Positions 27,000-39,734 of a DNA stretch of 64,000 bases are shown here, one piece after another. Under the pieces are notes generated by a model. It had not been told where the DNA came from and made no database searches. It saw only the letters and a list, made by a program, of their open reading frames with translations. Position 1 is the stretch's first letter, and the number at the start of each line of letters is the position of its first letter. Position numbers and translations under genes: made by a program. Origin of the DNA: Paulownia fortunei (lineage: Eukaryota; Streptophyta; Magnoliopsida; Lamiales; Paulowniaceae); NCBI GenBank assembly GCA_019321725.1, contig CM033114.1, positions 14,550,278-14,614,277 on the forward strand. Reading direction: 5' to 3'.

Positions 27000-28668
27000 A
27001 AATATTTAAAAAATTTAAAATCTATTAAACTGTAAAAAGAAATTAAAAATAAAAATAATTGATATGTAACAAAAATATATTTTAATTCCTTAGATAGTAT
27101 TTTAATTTTTTATAAAAATTAATGTAATAGTATATACTGAATTTTACTTGCACAATAACTCAGAAAATATAGATATATAAAAATATTAAAATCTAATAAA
27201 ATACAAACAAAATAAATAAAATATATTTCACTTCCTTAGATAGTATTAAATAGTTTTTATTTTGTAACTGAAGCATATATTTTAATTTTAATAACAAAAT
27301 TAAACATTTCTCTCTATTTTTGATATTTATTTACAAATTAAATTTATTAAAAAAATAAAAAATATATTTTAAAGTTGTAAAAGTAAATATAATTTAATTC
27401 CCTAGATAGTATTTTTGTTGAAATATACAATTAATTTAACTTTGGGATGTAGGGCATTGAAATAATTAAAATATATTTTTAAATTCAAAAGTTTGATTTT
27501 TAAAGGGCGATTAAATAGTTTTTATTTAGAATAACTAAAGAATTCATTACTATTTAAAAAGTTAAAAATCTAACAAAAATGCAGTATAAATTAAGTACAC
27601 AAATACATTATACGTGTTGAATATTTTGAAAATAAACATCTTTTAATCGTTAGATAGTATTTCGTTGAAATTTGCAATTAATTATAGTATTGGCCTAAGA
27701 AAACTAAAAGTATTTTAAATTATTTGAATTTTAAAAGTATAACTTTTAAAGGTTTTTCTATATTTTATTAAATTTCATTTAAACGCTCATACTAGATCTT
27801 ACAAGCACAATAATTCAAAATTAGAAATATTTAAAAAATTTAAAATCTATGAAACTGTAAAAAGAAATTAAAAATAAAAATAATTGATATGTAACAAAAA
27901 TATATTTTAACTCCTTAGATGGTATTTTAATTCGTTATAAAAATTAATGTAATAGTATATACTGAATCTTACTCGCACAACAACTTAGAAAATATAGATA
28001 TATAAAAATATTAAAATCTAATAAAATACAAACAAAAATAAGTAAAATATATTTCACTTCCTTAGATAGTATTAAATAGTTTTTATTTTGTAACTGAACC
28101 ATATATTTTAATTTTAATAACAAAATTAAACATTTCTCTCTATTTTTGATATTTATTTACAAATTAAATTTATTAAAAAATAAAAAATATATTTTAAAAG
28201 TTCTAAAAGTAAATATAATTTAATTCCCTAGATAGTATTTTTGTTGAAATATACAATTAATTTAACTTTGGGATGTAGGGCTTTGAAATAATTAAAATAT
28301 ATTTTTAAATTCAAAAGTTTGATTTTTAAAGGGCGATTAAACAGTTTTTATTTAGAATAATTAAAGAATTCATTACTATTTAAAAAGTTAAAAATCTAAC
28401 AAAAATGCAGTATAAATTAAGTACACAAATACATTATACGTGTTGAATATTTTGAAAATAAACATCTTTTAATCCGTTAGATAGTATTTCGTTGAAATTT
28501 GCAATTAATTATAGTATTGGCCTAAGAAAACTAAAAGTATTTTAAATTATTTGAATTTTAAAAGTATAACTTTTAAAGGTTTTTCTATATTTTATTAAAT
28601 TTCATTTAAACGCTCATACTAGATCTTACAAGCACAATAATTCAAAATTAGAAATATTTAAAAAATTA
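27000..28668 (-). repeat. Local tandem duplication, about 835 bp period
   Basis: Copy one is about 27000-27834 and copy two 27835-28668. They share unusual variants not seen elsewhere in the array, such as a short form with AATTAATTATAGTATTGG (27676 and 28512) and TTCAAAATTAG, which points to a recent event. Confidence 0.8.
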
Positions 28669-29349
28669 AAATAAATAAATAATTTGTGTTCGACGTTCGA
28701 AAAGTAAACTTGTTTTAAATGATATTATTAACTTGTTTCTATTTTGAATAAATAAAGTTAATGTAGAAAGTGTAATTAAAGGTTTTCTTTACTTTACGAT
28801 ATTCAATTTAAAAGTATACACTTAATTTTATTAGCACAATAACTCCAAATAAAAATATTTAAAAATTTTAAAACCTAAAAAAATGAAATCATTTAAATAC
28901 AAAAATAAATAATATGTCAGGAATATTTTTAAAGTATATGTATTTTAGTTCCTTTGATTGTAAGAAATAGTTCTTATTTGTTGTAACTAAACAATATACA
29001 AATATTCTAAAATTCTAAAATCTAATAAAAAGGCAATTCTTTGTATCTTTATATTATTGTAATAAAGCAAAATAATAGATTTAAACGATTTAATTATGGA
29101 TATATTTTTTAATATTTTATGAAACATAATTTAAAAATATATGTTAAACCGTACTAGCATAATAACTCAAAAATAAAATTTAAAATAAAAAAGCGCTGTA
29201 AAAATAAAAAATACAGAATATGAATTCAATATTTTAACACCTAACATATTTTAATTCCCTAGTTAGTAATCAACGGGTTTTATTAAGAATAACTAACGTG
29301 TATAATTTAATTATAAAAGTGGAATTAAAGGTTTTCTTTATTTTATGAT

Positions 29350-32265
29350 ATTTAATTTAAAAGTATACACAAAATCTTACTAGCACAATAACTCAAAAAT
29401 TATATTTATAAGAAGTTACAAGTCTAAAAAAATTAGAATTTAAAGTCAATACCAAAATAAGTAATGTGTATTGAGTATTCTAAAAGTAAATATATTTTAA
29501 TTCCATGATATGTATTGAATATTTTTAAAAGAAATACATTTTTCTGTCCTTCAATAGTATTTGGTTGAAATATACAATTAATTTAACTTTAGAATATTGA
29601 TGTATAATAATTGAATATTTTAAATTTGATAGTATGATTACTAAAAAAATTAAGCTCACTAAGATAACTTTTAAATATCAATACAAAGTTGAAAAATAAC
29701 TTAGAATTTGATAAAATTAGCAACACGAATATATTGTCTTCTTTTTGTCTTCGTATTTATTGTTATTGTTTGAGGCAAATTAATAAATTTACAGATTTAT
29801 TAATTTAAATATTTTTCATTATTTTACTAAATTTAACATAATGATATGTACTTAATTTCAGTTGCATAACAACTTAGAAATGTAAATATTTAAATTTTTT
29901 AAAATCTATGAAACTGTAAAAAGAAATTAAAAATAAAAATAATTAATACGTAACAAAAATATATTTTAATTCGTTAGATGGTATTTTAATTCGTTATAAA
30001 AATTAATGTAATAGTATATACTGAATTTTACTTGCACAATAACTCGAAAATATAGATATATAAAAATATCAAAATCTAATAAAACAAAAACAAAAATAAA
30101 TAAAATATATTTCACTTCCTTAGATACTATTAAATAGTTTTTATTTTGTAACTAAAGCATATATTTTAATTTTAATAACAAAATTAAACATTTCTATCTA
30201 TTTTTGTTATTTAATTACAAATTAAATTTATTAAAAAAATAAAAAATATATTTTTAAAGTTGTAAAATAAATATATTTTAATTCTCTAGATAGTATTTTT
30301 GTTGAAATATACAATGAATTTAACTTTGGGATGTAGGGCATTGAAATAATTAAAATATATTTTTAAATTCAAAAGTTTGATTTTTAAAGGGCGATAAAAT
30401 AGTTTTTATTTAGAATAACTAAAGAATTCATTACTATTTAAAAGGTTAAAAATCTAACAAAAATGCAGTATAAATTAAGTATACAGATACATTATACGTA
30501 TTGAATATTTTGAAAACAAACATCTTTTAATTCGTTAGATAGTATTTCGTTGAAATTTGCTATTAATTTAACGCTATAGTATTGGCCTAAGAAAACTAAA
30601 AGTATTTTAAATTATTTTAATTTTAAAAGTATAACTTTTAAAGGTTTTTCTATATTTTATTAAATTTAATTTGAACGTTCATACTAGATCTTACAAGCAC
30701 AATAACTCAAAATTGGAAATATTTAAAAAAATTAAAATAAATAAATAATTTGTCTTCGACGTTTGAAAAGTAAACTTGTTTTAAATGATATTATTAACTT
30801 GTTTCTATTTTGAATAAATAAAGTTAATAATATCATTTAAAATAAGTTTACTTTTCAAACGTCGAACACAAATTATTTATTTATTTTAATTTTTTTAAAT
30901 ATTTCTAATTTTGAGTTATTGTGCTTGTAAGATCTAGTATGAACGTTTAAATTAAATTTAATAAAATATAGAAAAACCTTTAAAAGTTATACTTTTAAAA
31001 TTAAAATAATTTAAAATACTTTTAGTTTTTTTAGGCCAATACTATAACGTTAAATTAATTGCAAATTTCAACGAAATATTATCTAACGAATTAAAAGATG
31101 TTTATTTTCAAAATATTCAGTACGTATAATGTATCTGTGTACTTAATTTATACTGCATTTTTGTTAGATTTTTAACTTTTTAAATAATAAATTCTTTTGT
31201 TATTCTAAATAAAAACTATTTAATCGCCCTTTGAAAATTAAACTTTTGAATTTAAAAATATATTTTAATTATTTCAATGTCCTATATCCCAAAGTTAAAT
31301 TAATTGTATATTTCAACTAAATACTATCTAGGGAATTAAAATATATTTACTTTTACAACTTTAAAAATATATTTTTTATTTTTTTAATAAATTTAATTTG
31401 TAATTAAACATAAAAAATAGAGAGAAATGTTTAATTTTGTTATTGAAATTAAAATATATGCTTCAGTTACAAAATAAAAACTATTTAATACTATCTGAGG
31501 AAGTGAAATATATTTTATTTATTTTTGTTTGTATTTAATTAGATTTTAAAATTTTTATATATCTGTATTTGTGAGTTATTGTGCAAGTAAAATTCAGTAT
31601 ATACTATTACATTAATTTTTATAAAAAATTAAAATACTATCTAAGGAACTAAAATATATTTTTGTTGCATATCAATTATTTTTATTTTTAATTTCTTTTT
31701 ACAATTTAATAGATTTTAAAAGTTTTAAATATTTATATTTCTAAGTTATTATGCTAGTAAAATTAAGTATATATTATTACGTTAAATTTAGCAAAAGAAT
31801 GAAAAATATTTAAATTAATAAATCTGTTAAATTTATTAATTTGCCTCAAACAATAACAATAAATACGAACACAAAAAGAAGACAATGTATTCGTGTTTCA
31901 ACTTTGTATTGACATTTAAAAGTTATCTTAGTGAGCTAATTTTTTTTTTAGTAATTATACTTTCAAATTTAAAATATTCAATTATTATAGATCAATATTC
32001 TAAAGTTAAATTAATTGTATATTACAACCAAATACTATTGAAGGACACAAAAATATATTTTTTTTAAAAATATTCAATACATATCATGGAATTAAAATAT
32101 ATTTACTTTTAGAATACTCAATACACATTACTTATTTTGGTACTGAGTTTAATATCCAATTTTTTTGGACTCGTAACTTCGTATGAATATATTTTTTGAG
32201 TTATTGTACTAGTAAGATTTTGTATATACTTTTAAATTAAATATCATAAGGAAAACCTTTAATTA
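29350..32265. repeat. Large inverted repeat (palindrome) with 20-base loop
   Basis: The left arm ends at 30800 (...ATATTATTAACTT) and the right arm begins at 30821 (AAGTTAATAATAT...), separated by 20 bases (30801-30820). The arms extend about 1.45 kb each way; equivalent landmarks are symmetric, for example the GTTTCAACTTTGTATTGA block near 31900 and its reverse complement near 29720. The right arm ends at about 32265, where the array stops. Identity is high but not perfect. Confidence 0.85.
30821..32265 (+). repeat. Terminal array segment, plus orientation
   Basis: Array sequence back in plus orientation, forming the right arm of the palindrome. It ends after a CATAAGGAAAACCTTTAATTA block, beyond which the sequence no longer matches the unit. 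Confidence 0.83.
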
Positions 32266-32905
32266 TTACATGCACCATTTAAATAAAATAAATTTTTTGT
32301 GTTATATATAATTACAAATAATACTAGTTATTGAAATAAAGTTATTATAATTGTAAATAAAATCAAATTTCAACTAATGAATAACATTACTAATAATAAA
32401 TGAAATACAAATTTTTAAGTTAAATTTTCAAAAAATTTATATGGCATAATATTATAATTTAATATTTATTTATATAGACCATTTTCTTATATAAATTACC
32501 CATATTGAATATTATTGCAAAAAAACATACATATACATTTAGAAAAATTTAAAATAGTCATTTTTCTCAACTTAATAGAATAATTGAATACTTAAAAAGA
32601 AATAACTAAACTAATTTATTAAAATTAATTAGAAATGTCTAATGTCCAAACAAATTGTACCTAAGATAAATTAATTACTTAAAATAAATAAAATAAATTT
32701 ACTCATAATAAATATAATTGTAAAAGAAATTAAAAAATCACTAGCATTCAAGATAATTACAATAATTCATTACTTAAAATATTATTAACAAGAATAAAAT
32801 TACTAACACTCAAATCACCCATAACACATAGCCATTCTAGAACCTTTCTCAAGAGCACCAACACTACCAAACTCATTTTTGACTTTGAATTTGTCATCCA
32901 CCTTT
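32266..32905. other. AT-rich DNA without recognisable features
   Basis: Very AT-rich sequence next to the array edge but without its core motif. No open frame of note and no repeat was recognised. Confidence 0.5.
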
Positions 32906-32999
32906 ATTTTTTACTCCCTTTTTTTCTCTTCTTTTTCTCCCTCTTTTCTTTTTTTTTTTTTTTTTCTTTTTGTGATCTTTTTTTTTCCTTTTTTTTTGG
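32906..32999. repeat. Polypyrimidine low-complexity tract
   Basis: Almost pure T/C on the plus strand with T runs of more than 15. It makes a lysine/glutamate-rich open frame on the minus strand (32911-33159) that is not a gene. Confidence 0.85.
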
Positions 33000-35900
33000 G
33001 CGACATATAAATATGCATAGAATATTTTTGTGGAACTTCACCTATCCTCCAAAATATTTCCATAGCTCTAAATATTTTTCCTAGAATGATCATGTGTTGT
33101 GAGTGAAAGGTAACAATTGCGAAAATGTAGTTCAGGCTATGACAAATATTGGGTGACAAAGAAAAGACTCAATTAGGCTCAAAGGGGTATGCTAGAGATA
33201 ATAAATAAAAATGGGTTGGCTTGAAAGGCTCAAACGATCCAAAGAAGGCCTAAGTCATGTTCCTAATGTCATGTAGTCTAGGATTTCGCCTCAAGTGACA
33301 ATCAAGTAAGTTCTGGAATCCTATGAAATCATAAAAGTTACTAAATTTCCATAAACTCACTCTAAGCATGTAGAATACCTAAGCGCTAAAGGCTACGTGC
33401 TCAGAGTGTCAAAAAATTACAAGAAAAGGGAAAATGACCACAAGAGTCAAGCATACATACAAACACAACATTCATCATTTCCCAACAGCTATAGACAGTT
33501 AAATTCCTATCATTGGCCTTAAGTTTTCAAATCTCAATTATTACTCGAAACCTTTTTTTTTTTGCCCTTGCCCCCGCCACATCAAATTTTAACCTCCATG
33601 CTCCAACCTCTTGTCCATAAAGTAAAAAAAAACACAAATTTTTTTTTACAAATCTCAAAAACTAACTAGAAGTTAAGCAAACTGCATCTAGTTTATAAGT
33701 ATAAAACCCACCCATCAAACACAATAAATCTCAATGCTAAGAATAACATGAAGCCACAAGATAATCATATATTTTAAACAAGTTAAAATTGTGACCAGGG
33801 AAAGAATATCAACAAAGAACATATCATGATATCGAAGAAAGGATGCAAAATCTTGACAAAAGGAAATTGAACCAATTAGCTGATGCTATTCAATCCAAAT
33901 CAATGAAAAACCCCACAAAATTCCATCAAACATTCTACAGAAATCTAATAAAACATTAGAAATATGGGTAAATGGATCAATATATTTTGTAACCACAACA
34001 TTGCGAATCTTGGTTAATGAAAAACTTGAGCAACCGACATATTCCAAGCACCTAGTATTTCATCACTATTCACTTTAGAGTAGCCATTATTAAAATATAA
34101 ACTCTGTATTTTTTTCCTTCCAAAGTTTAGCCAGAATATTACCTTGCATATCTACGTCATTGTTGGAATGCTCAAGGAGAATTAGTTAAAGCTTTAGATA
34201 AATTGAAAGTATGCATTAGCGATAATGATTGAGTTAAAGTTTGACTCATAAACATAAAAAAAATATTCAGAGAGAATAAGCTAAGTAGCTGATTTTACTC
34301 AACGTGATTTATTTTATTTTTCAAAACTTGATTCTTGAACTATAATCCGAACACACAACTACTTTGAGTAGAATCAATTCTCCCCAAAAGTAACTTCAAA
34401 TCAATTTTTACACAATCAATTTCTCAAAAGCTTTTGTCAAATTCACCCAAATTAAAGATAGCTATAAAAGTTGCTCATGAAGTTCTTTTATTGAGAACTT
34501 ATTTGCCAACCTAGAAGTTGTCATCTCAAAATCTCAGCAACTTTTTGGTTAAGCTCTAGTCCTTAATCACCATCAAATGTCATAAAATACATAGCTAGAC
34601 AAGTTGCAAAGTTCATACCCTTGAAATGAATATTTAAGATCATTCAAGTAGTTGACTTACCTTAATATTCTGCTAAGTTTCCATTAGGATGTTTAACAAA
34701 CATTCATGACATAATGTCAAATTACTTATATCATACTTTCTCTTTCACCAACATAAAGATAAATTTTAAAACGAGATCATTCATCAAAAGCATTCAAAAT
34801 AAACTTCCAAAGGTGGTTAAATAAACCAAAATGTTAATGTCTGGTGACTTATGCTAGTAATAATTTAAGTTGGATTTGGAATCAAACTTAACTTATCAGA
34901 TAAAACATTTACTTTCTTTTACGAAATAAGAAGTGAAAACTGATCTATGTAAATTTGATACACGTTAGCATCAACATTGCTAGAATCTGATACATTTTGA
35001 AACTATAAACCTTTCACTAACGAATTATTGTCATTTAAAAAGTAATTGTAAAAAGAGTCAAAACATCCTAACTTACACAACTTAGTAATAGAATTATGAA
35101 CAGTATGCCATTTGATCAACAGGCAAAACATTAGATACAATTAAACATTAGAATAAACTACCTCCACTCTTTAAAATTGGCATGCATAATGAAAAACGCA
35201 TCATGCTCACTATCAGGCATATAAAGTGCTTGTTGTTTTGCTAACTTAGCATAGTTAGGTTAAGTAGACCTGATCTTCACAAGAAGATATTCATGATGCT
35301 TGCACATAAGAGGTAAAAATCCTAAACTTAAGAAACTACTTCATGCTTTCTCAAATAATTGAATGATAAGCTTATCACGTAAAAAAAGAAGTTATAAAAT
35401 CTTTTCTTCATAGATAAATGTCTCAAGATAATGTATTGCCCATACTAGCCTTACCATATACTAAATCTTTAGATCTTCAGGGAAAGTATCAAAAAACAAA
35501 TTTCCATACATATGTTAATTGCGCCAGTGTTTGCACATGCAAGTTCCCAAAAGTACAAAAAAGAAGAATAAAAGTGGTTTTAACCAATATTTTATCCAAA
35601 ATAAAATATGAAAATATTGTTCTCCATCAAACATGAGAAATCATGTAAAAGGATAGATTTTGCCAACATTATGCATACCTTTTGAATCTTTTTAAATGAG
35701 AAAAAATAAAATTTTTGGAGGCATTTATAATGAGCTTGTAGCACCCCATCATTAGTTATTTGTCTTCCTTTATGACTATCAATATCAAATCCTTCATAGG
35801 ACAGAAGCAAGCCAACTAACTTCGCATAAAGTTTTCCCCATTTTCGTGCCTATACAATGTCAAATGTAATTTGGAGATAACAACAAAATCAGCAACAAGC

Positions 35901-38900
35901 GCTAAACTAATTTGCAATAGACAAATAAGAAAAATAACTAACAATAAGCATTTTTAACTAATTTTTCAAACTTGACTTGGAATATCAAGTACATTCAAGA
36001 GGACTGAACTCAAAAGATCCAGTAGCAAATATTATCCCATTCCAAGGAAAAGAAATCCTTATCATAGAACAACAACAATGAATCATTCACCAATAGGAGT
36101 TCCCAGTATAGAAAAGTTACAAATGTAATAAAGCTCCACGTTGGGGTGATTAAAATGGACCAACAAAAATTCAGCTGAATTAACCAAAAATACACTTGGT
36201 TATACGAGACCAATAAAATAAGTTTTGATTGTCTCAACTTAACTAAGCTAGAAAATATACTTTTAAGATTTATGAACACATAAAAAAAGGGGAAGAGGAA
36301 GGACCAAAATTGCTATGAATTAGCCTTCAACATGTTCTTAGTATCACTTACCAAACAAGGTAAGAGTACCACAACCAAGGGCTGAAATTACAAAAGAGCA
36401 TTATATTATAATCTACAAAACATCATATCAACAGAACTTAAATACATTATATTAGGCAATACTGCATAGCATGATACTCTTGTTACCATAAAAATACATA
36501 TTATGTCAAGTGGTACTTATACAGAAAAACAACTTCCAGTTTCAGGCAATCCAGCATGTTATTTTAGCTCTAGATGGAACTTCATTTCATAAAACGTCAC
36601 TTACTTTAGAGTGTAGTATGACAAGAAACAGTCTTCTGGAACTTGTTTGAAATAGTCATTGAATTAAGACAATGAAAATCAGAAAAGATCCATTACAATA
36701 TGGTTAATGTCAGGTTGTTATCATTTTATTTGTATTGTGCAACAAATTTTAAAAAGATGAGCTTGATATTCTTGTTCATGAATTCAAGTTTCTAATTATA
36801 ATATGTAAACACTTTGCTTAAACAATATTAGGTGGTAACAATATATAACAATTATGTGTATCACAATATCAGTTATCAAGTCAGTAACATCTAGATATAA
36901 AATTGATAAGTGATAAAACCCATGTAAATTGAAGTAATTGAGAATGAATCCTACTCCGTATGGAGTTTCCATTATAAATCTACCATCTCTTGACACACAA
37001 GGAATCAATTTAGATTTTCACTAAGACCTGTTGAAGTTTAAAATCAAGAAACGAACAATTAAAAATCAAAATGTTCTTACTTTATCTGCTTCAAGGTCAA
37101 AACATTTGTGGCTTTCAAAGAATTTGTGGGTAGGTTCGGCAATAAATGGATTAGTCACTATGTACCAATATATAGGTGTAGTACTTGCAGAATCTACATA
37201 TACAGAGTGATCAGGGTTGCAAGTCAGACAAATGAGGAGAGTCCACAATATAGAAGATGGTACTCATCCTCGTTCACAGATTTAGCTGTTAATTTTTGAA
37301 GACACAAAATTCGCTCAGCTTGAAGTTGGAAAAGTGATTTCTAGATGGAAGTTTAATGTCTAAAATGAGGATAAGAAACTCAAGGATCAAATACAGTATG
37401 CTTACAAGAAAATGAAATTTATTGGAGTTAAAAACAAATTACATTTGTAGGACGCTCTCCTACATTATTAAAAAATTATCAAAATCAAGATACAGACCAA
37501 TTTCAAAAGTACTATAGAAGTTGAATTAAAAATGTTGATTTCAAATTTAGTTTTACAAAAACATGTTTTAGAAGAAAAAGAAGATGTCTCTAAATGCTAG
37601 GAAAGAAGGGAATGATGTGTCAACCTCTGTATTTCTTTTTCATTTTCCTGTTGTTTTGTGCAGGCAGGCAAGGAATCATAAAAGATGAAATGAAAGCAGT
37701 ATGTAAAGATCTTATCAGAATACATACAAACGAAAATTCCCACATCAAGTTCTAACTTCAGTACATTACATTTTATCTAATCAAGCAACCATCAATTTTA
37801 CTTACTGAAACAACCTTTTGGATCTAAACTTCCAAGGTGAGTTCCCAACATTCAAAGGATTCAAAAATCACAAGGGGAACATTCAAGAACCACTTAAGCA
37901 ACTATATTCTAATAGGTTACCATACAATAATCGTAATTTATGCATAGTAATAGTCCCAGAAGGGAAAGAATCCAATATATTCATAATCTATTTGCATGTC
38001 ATGTGCCTAAAAGATAGTAGAGTATAGATGTTAGGTGCATAACCCAGAATACCATATCATATTTCATACTCAAATAATAGGCAGTAGTATATTAGCTAAA
38101 GTGCATAGCAAATTGCTAATCATCACCAAATATATATTTGGTATGTTCTATTAGTAGGTCCATTATGCACCTCCTCTATTACAGTACCCTTTCCAAAGTT
38201 TTGAGGTGAAATCATTTCAAACTAAAGAACTTAACTTATTGCATATCCCATGATATAGATGATTTACTAGATTCACCATTCATAAAGGCATAAAAGCATA
38301 CTTTTCTTTTTCTTTATGATACTAAGTCAAGGATTCCATTATCAGATAGTTCGTGGTGCACATAATACAACAAATGATATACACCAAACTCTTTCACAAA
38401 ATATATCATTTTGTTCATCAACCCATAAAAGGTTCTGAAATATTTTATTTTTTTTCAAAGCTTTTGCTACATCTTATAGACTTAACAAAAAAATTGATCA
38501 TAAATGATAGATGGATGGTGAGTGATGGACAAACTTGTCCACGGGATAAAAGTAGCATGCTAACTTTTCATGAGATGGCCTTTAATCCCATTTCCAACCA
38601 CCTCTATCTTTCTTCCGTTGTCCACTTCTCTACTGTCAAAACATTGCTCTCTGGAACTGGCTCTATTTTAGCTACCAGAAGCCCCATATAATAAAGTAAA
38701 TTTCAATAACCTTGAGAGCAAAACGATCATTGAATTAATTAAAATTTACACAAAAGTTTAGAAAACAAACAAATATGCTCAATACTATAAATAATTACTT
38801 AAATAAAAAAATACTCAATTATATAAATAATTACTTAATCATATAAATAATTAAACAATTATAGTAAACCCTAAAATATTTGACATATTCACCACATGTA

Positions 38901-39240
38901 ACTAGAGAAAATAATGGATTTGTAATTCTAAATTACCAAATATCTTCAAATCAATGATTATCAAACAACTAGAAAATTACGGAACAAATTCATCAACTTC
39001 AAATAAACATGAAAAATGTTCAATCTTGACTTCAAATCAGATAGGAAAATCGATGCCAAGAAACACAAATCTTTTAGAATACAAAGAGGTACATCTCTAA
39101 GTGAATTAATTTTGATCCTTGACGAGGAGGTTATGTTCTTCAGGGGAGAGGTTTTGCCCTTCTTGGCTGTATTCTTTAAGTCTCTAGAGCAGCATCTGCG
39201 ATGGTTGATTGTTATGGATACCAGTTTTGCATAATTCTTC
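33000..39240. other. Unclassified AT-rich DNA, possible gene or transposon remnants
   Basis: No intact gene is visible. This stretch is less repetitive than the rest of the window and has more mixed composition. Short open pieces with balanced amino-acid use occur on the minus strand (37066-37248, followed by a GTAAGA donor-like site at 37074-37079; 36796-37008) and in 38518-38691, but none could be linked into a gene or assigned a family. The segment 33160-33480 has the look of a dispersed plant repeat, without proof. Decayed exons of an intron-containing gene, or a transposon with captured pieces, are both possible. Confidence 0.3.
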
Positions 39241-39247
39241 TGTCTCT

Positions 39248-39383
39248 TTAGATCTTCGCCAGATTTAAACGAGGAGGATGAGCAGGAATGGCGGTGGGTG
39301 GTGGCACTATTCTGGGTTGGGGGTGGGATGGGCTTATGAGTGATGGTTGGGGTGAGGGTGGGGCGGCAGCCATGGTGGTTTAG
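39248..39383. other. GC-rich island with short open frames on both strands
   Basis: A small GC-rich patch in very AT-rich surroundings. On the minus strand an ATG at 39373 opens 41 codons (MAAAPPSPQPSL..., proline/alanine-rich, like an organelle-targeting start) and stops at 39248-39250. On the plus strand an ATG at 39288 opens a glycine/tryptophan-rich frame to 39383. The minus-strand frame could be the remains of a first exon; the evidence is weak. Confidence 0.25.
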
Positions 39384-39734
39384 GGATTATCATTGTAGGG
39401 AGAAGACTGGCGTTCATGGAGAGAAAAATACATTGGTGGGGTTCTTTTTTTTTTCAAAAGTAAAAAAAATTTAAGATCCACTATATCTTACCTTTTATTT
39501 TTAAAAAAAATTCCAAAAACCACTATATGTTACCCTTATTCTCCCTGAAAATATTACATAAGATGTGGACAAGTATATAAAAAGTAAAGGCTTGCAAATA
39601 AAGGTTTGAAGAGTTCTATGTACAAACATTATTGTGATATAATTAGTAACATAATAGTAATTCGAAAATATCTAAACATATCCTTAAGTATTAACAGTTT
39701 TCTAGGTAGGGACAATCTCTTGACTCCTATTTGA
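39384..39734. other. No feature recognised
   Basis: AT-rich sequence with A and T runs between the GC-rich patch and the ISU1 pseudogene. It holds no open frame or repeat that could be supported. Confidence 0.4.

Larger units (their letters stand above)
16346..30800 (-). repeat. Inverted block of about seven array units
   Basis: The same unit on the minus strand. The marker TGTCTTCTTTTTGT (or close) occurs near 17938, 19886, 21861, 23917, 24763, 26848 and 29735, giving spacings of about 1950, 1975, 2055, 845, 2085 and 2890. The short 845 spacing reflects a deletion near 24140 and the long 2890 spacing an internal duplication. The first part (16346-16815) recurs almost unchanged at 18378-18850. 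Confidence 0.87.
11900..32265. repeat. AT-rich higher-order tandem array (about 20.4 kb)
   Basis: The whole stretch is made of one family of AT-rich sequence. A core, TGAGTTATTGTGCTAGTAA and variants, recurs about seven times per unit (roughly 55 times by eye), each time followed by a (A/T)GTATATACTTTTAAATT-like block. Groups of these diverged subunits repeat as a unit of about 2.04 kb. Orientation is plus at 11900-16345, minus at 16346-30800 and plus at 30821-32265. The small open frames of about 60 codons that recur in it fall at the same place in the unit and are by-products of the repeat. It resembles a satellite or higher-order heterochromatic repeat; no known family name is claimed. Confidence 0.9.

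Noticed and set aside
11900..32265. CRISPR-like regular repeats
   Set aside because: The repeats are long, diverged and contiguous without unique spacers of fixed length, in a plant genome.
32911..33159. Lysine/glutamate-rich open frame on the minus strand
   Set aside because: The charged tail is the translation of the T/C tract at 32906-32999; the rest has no motif.
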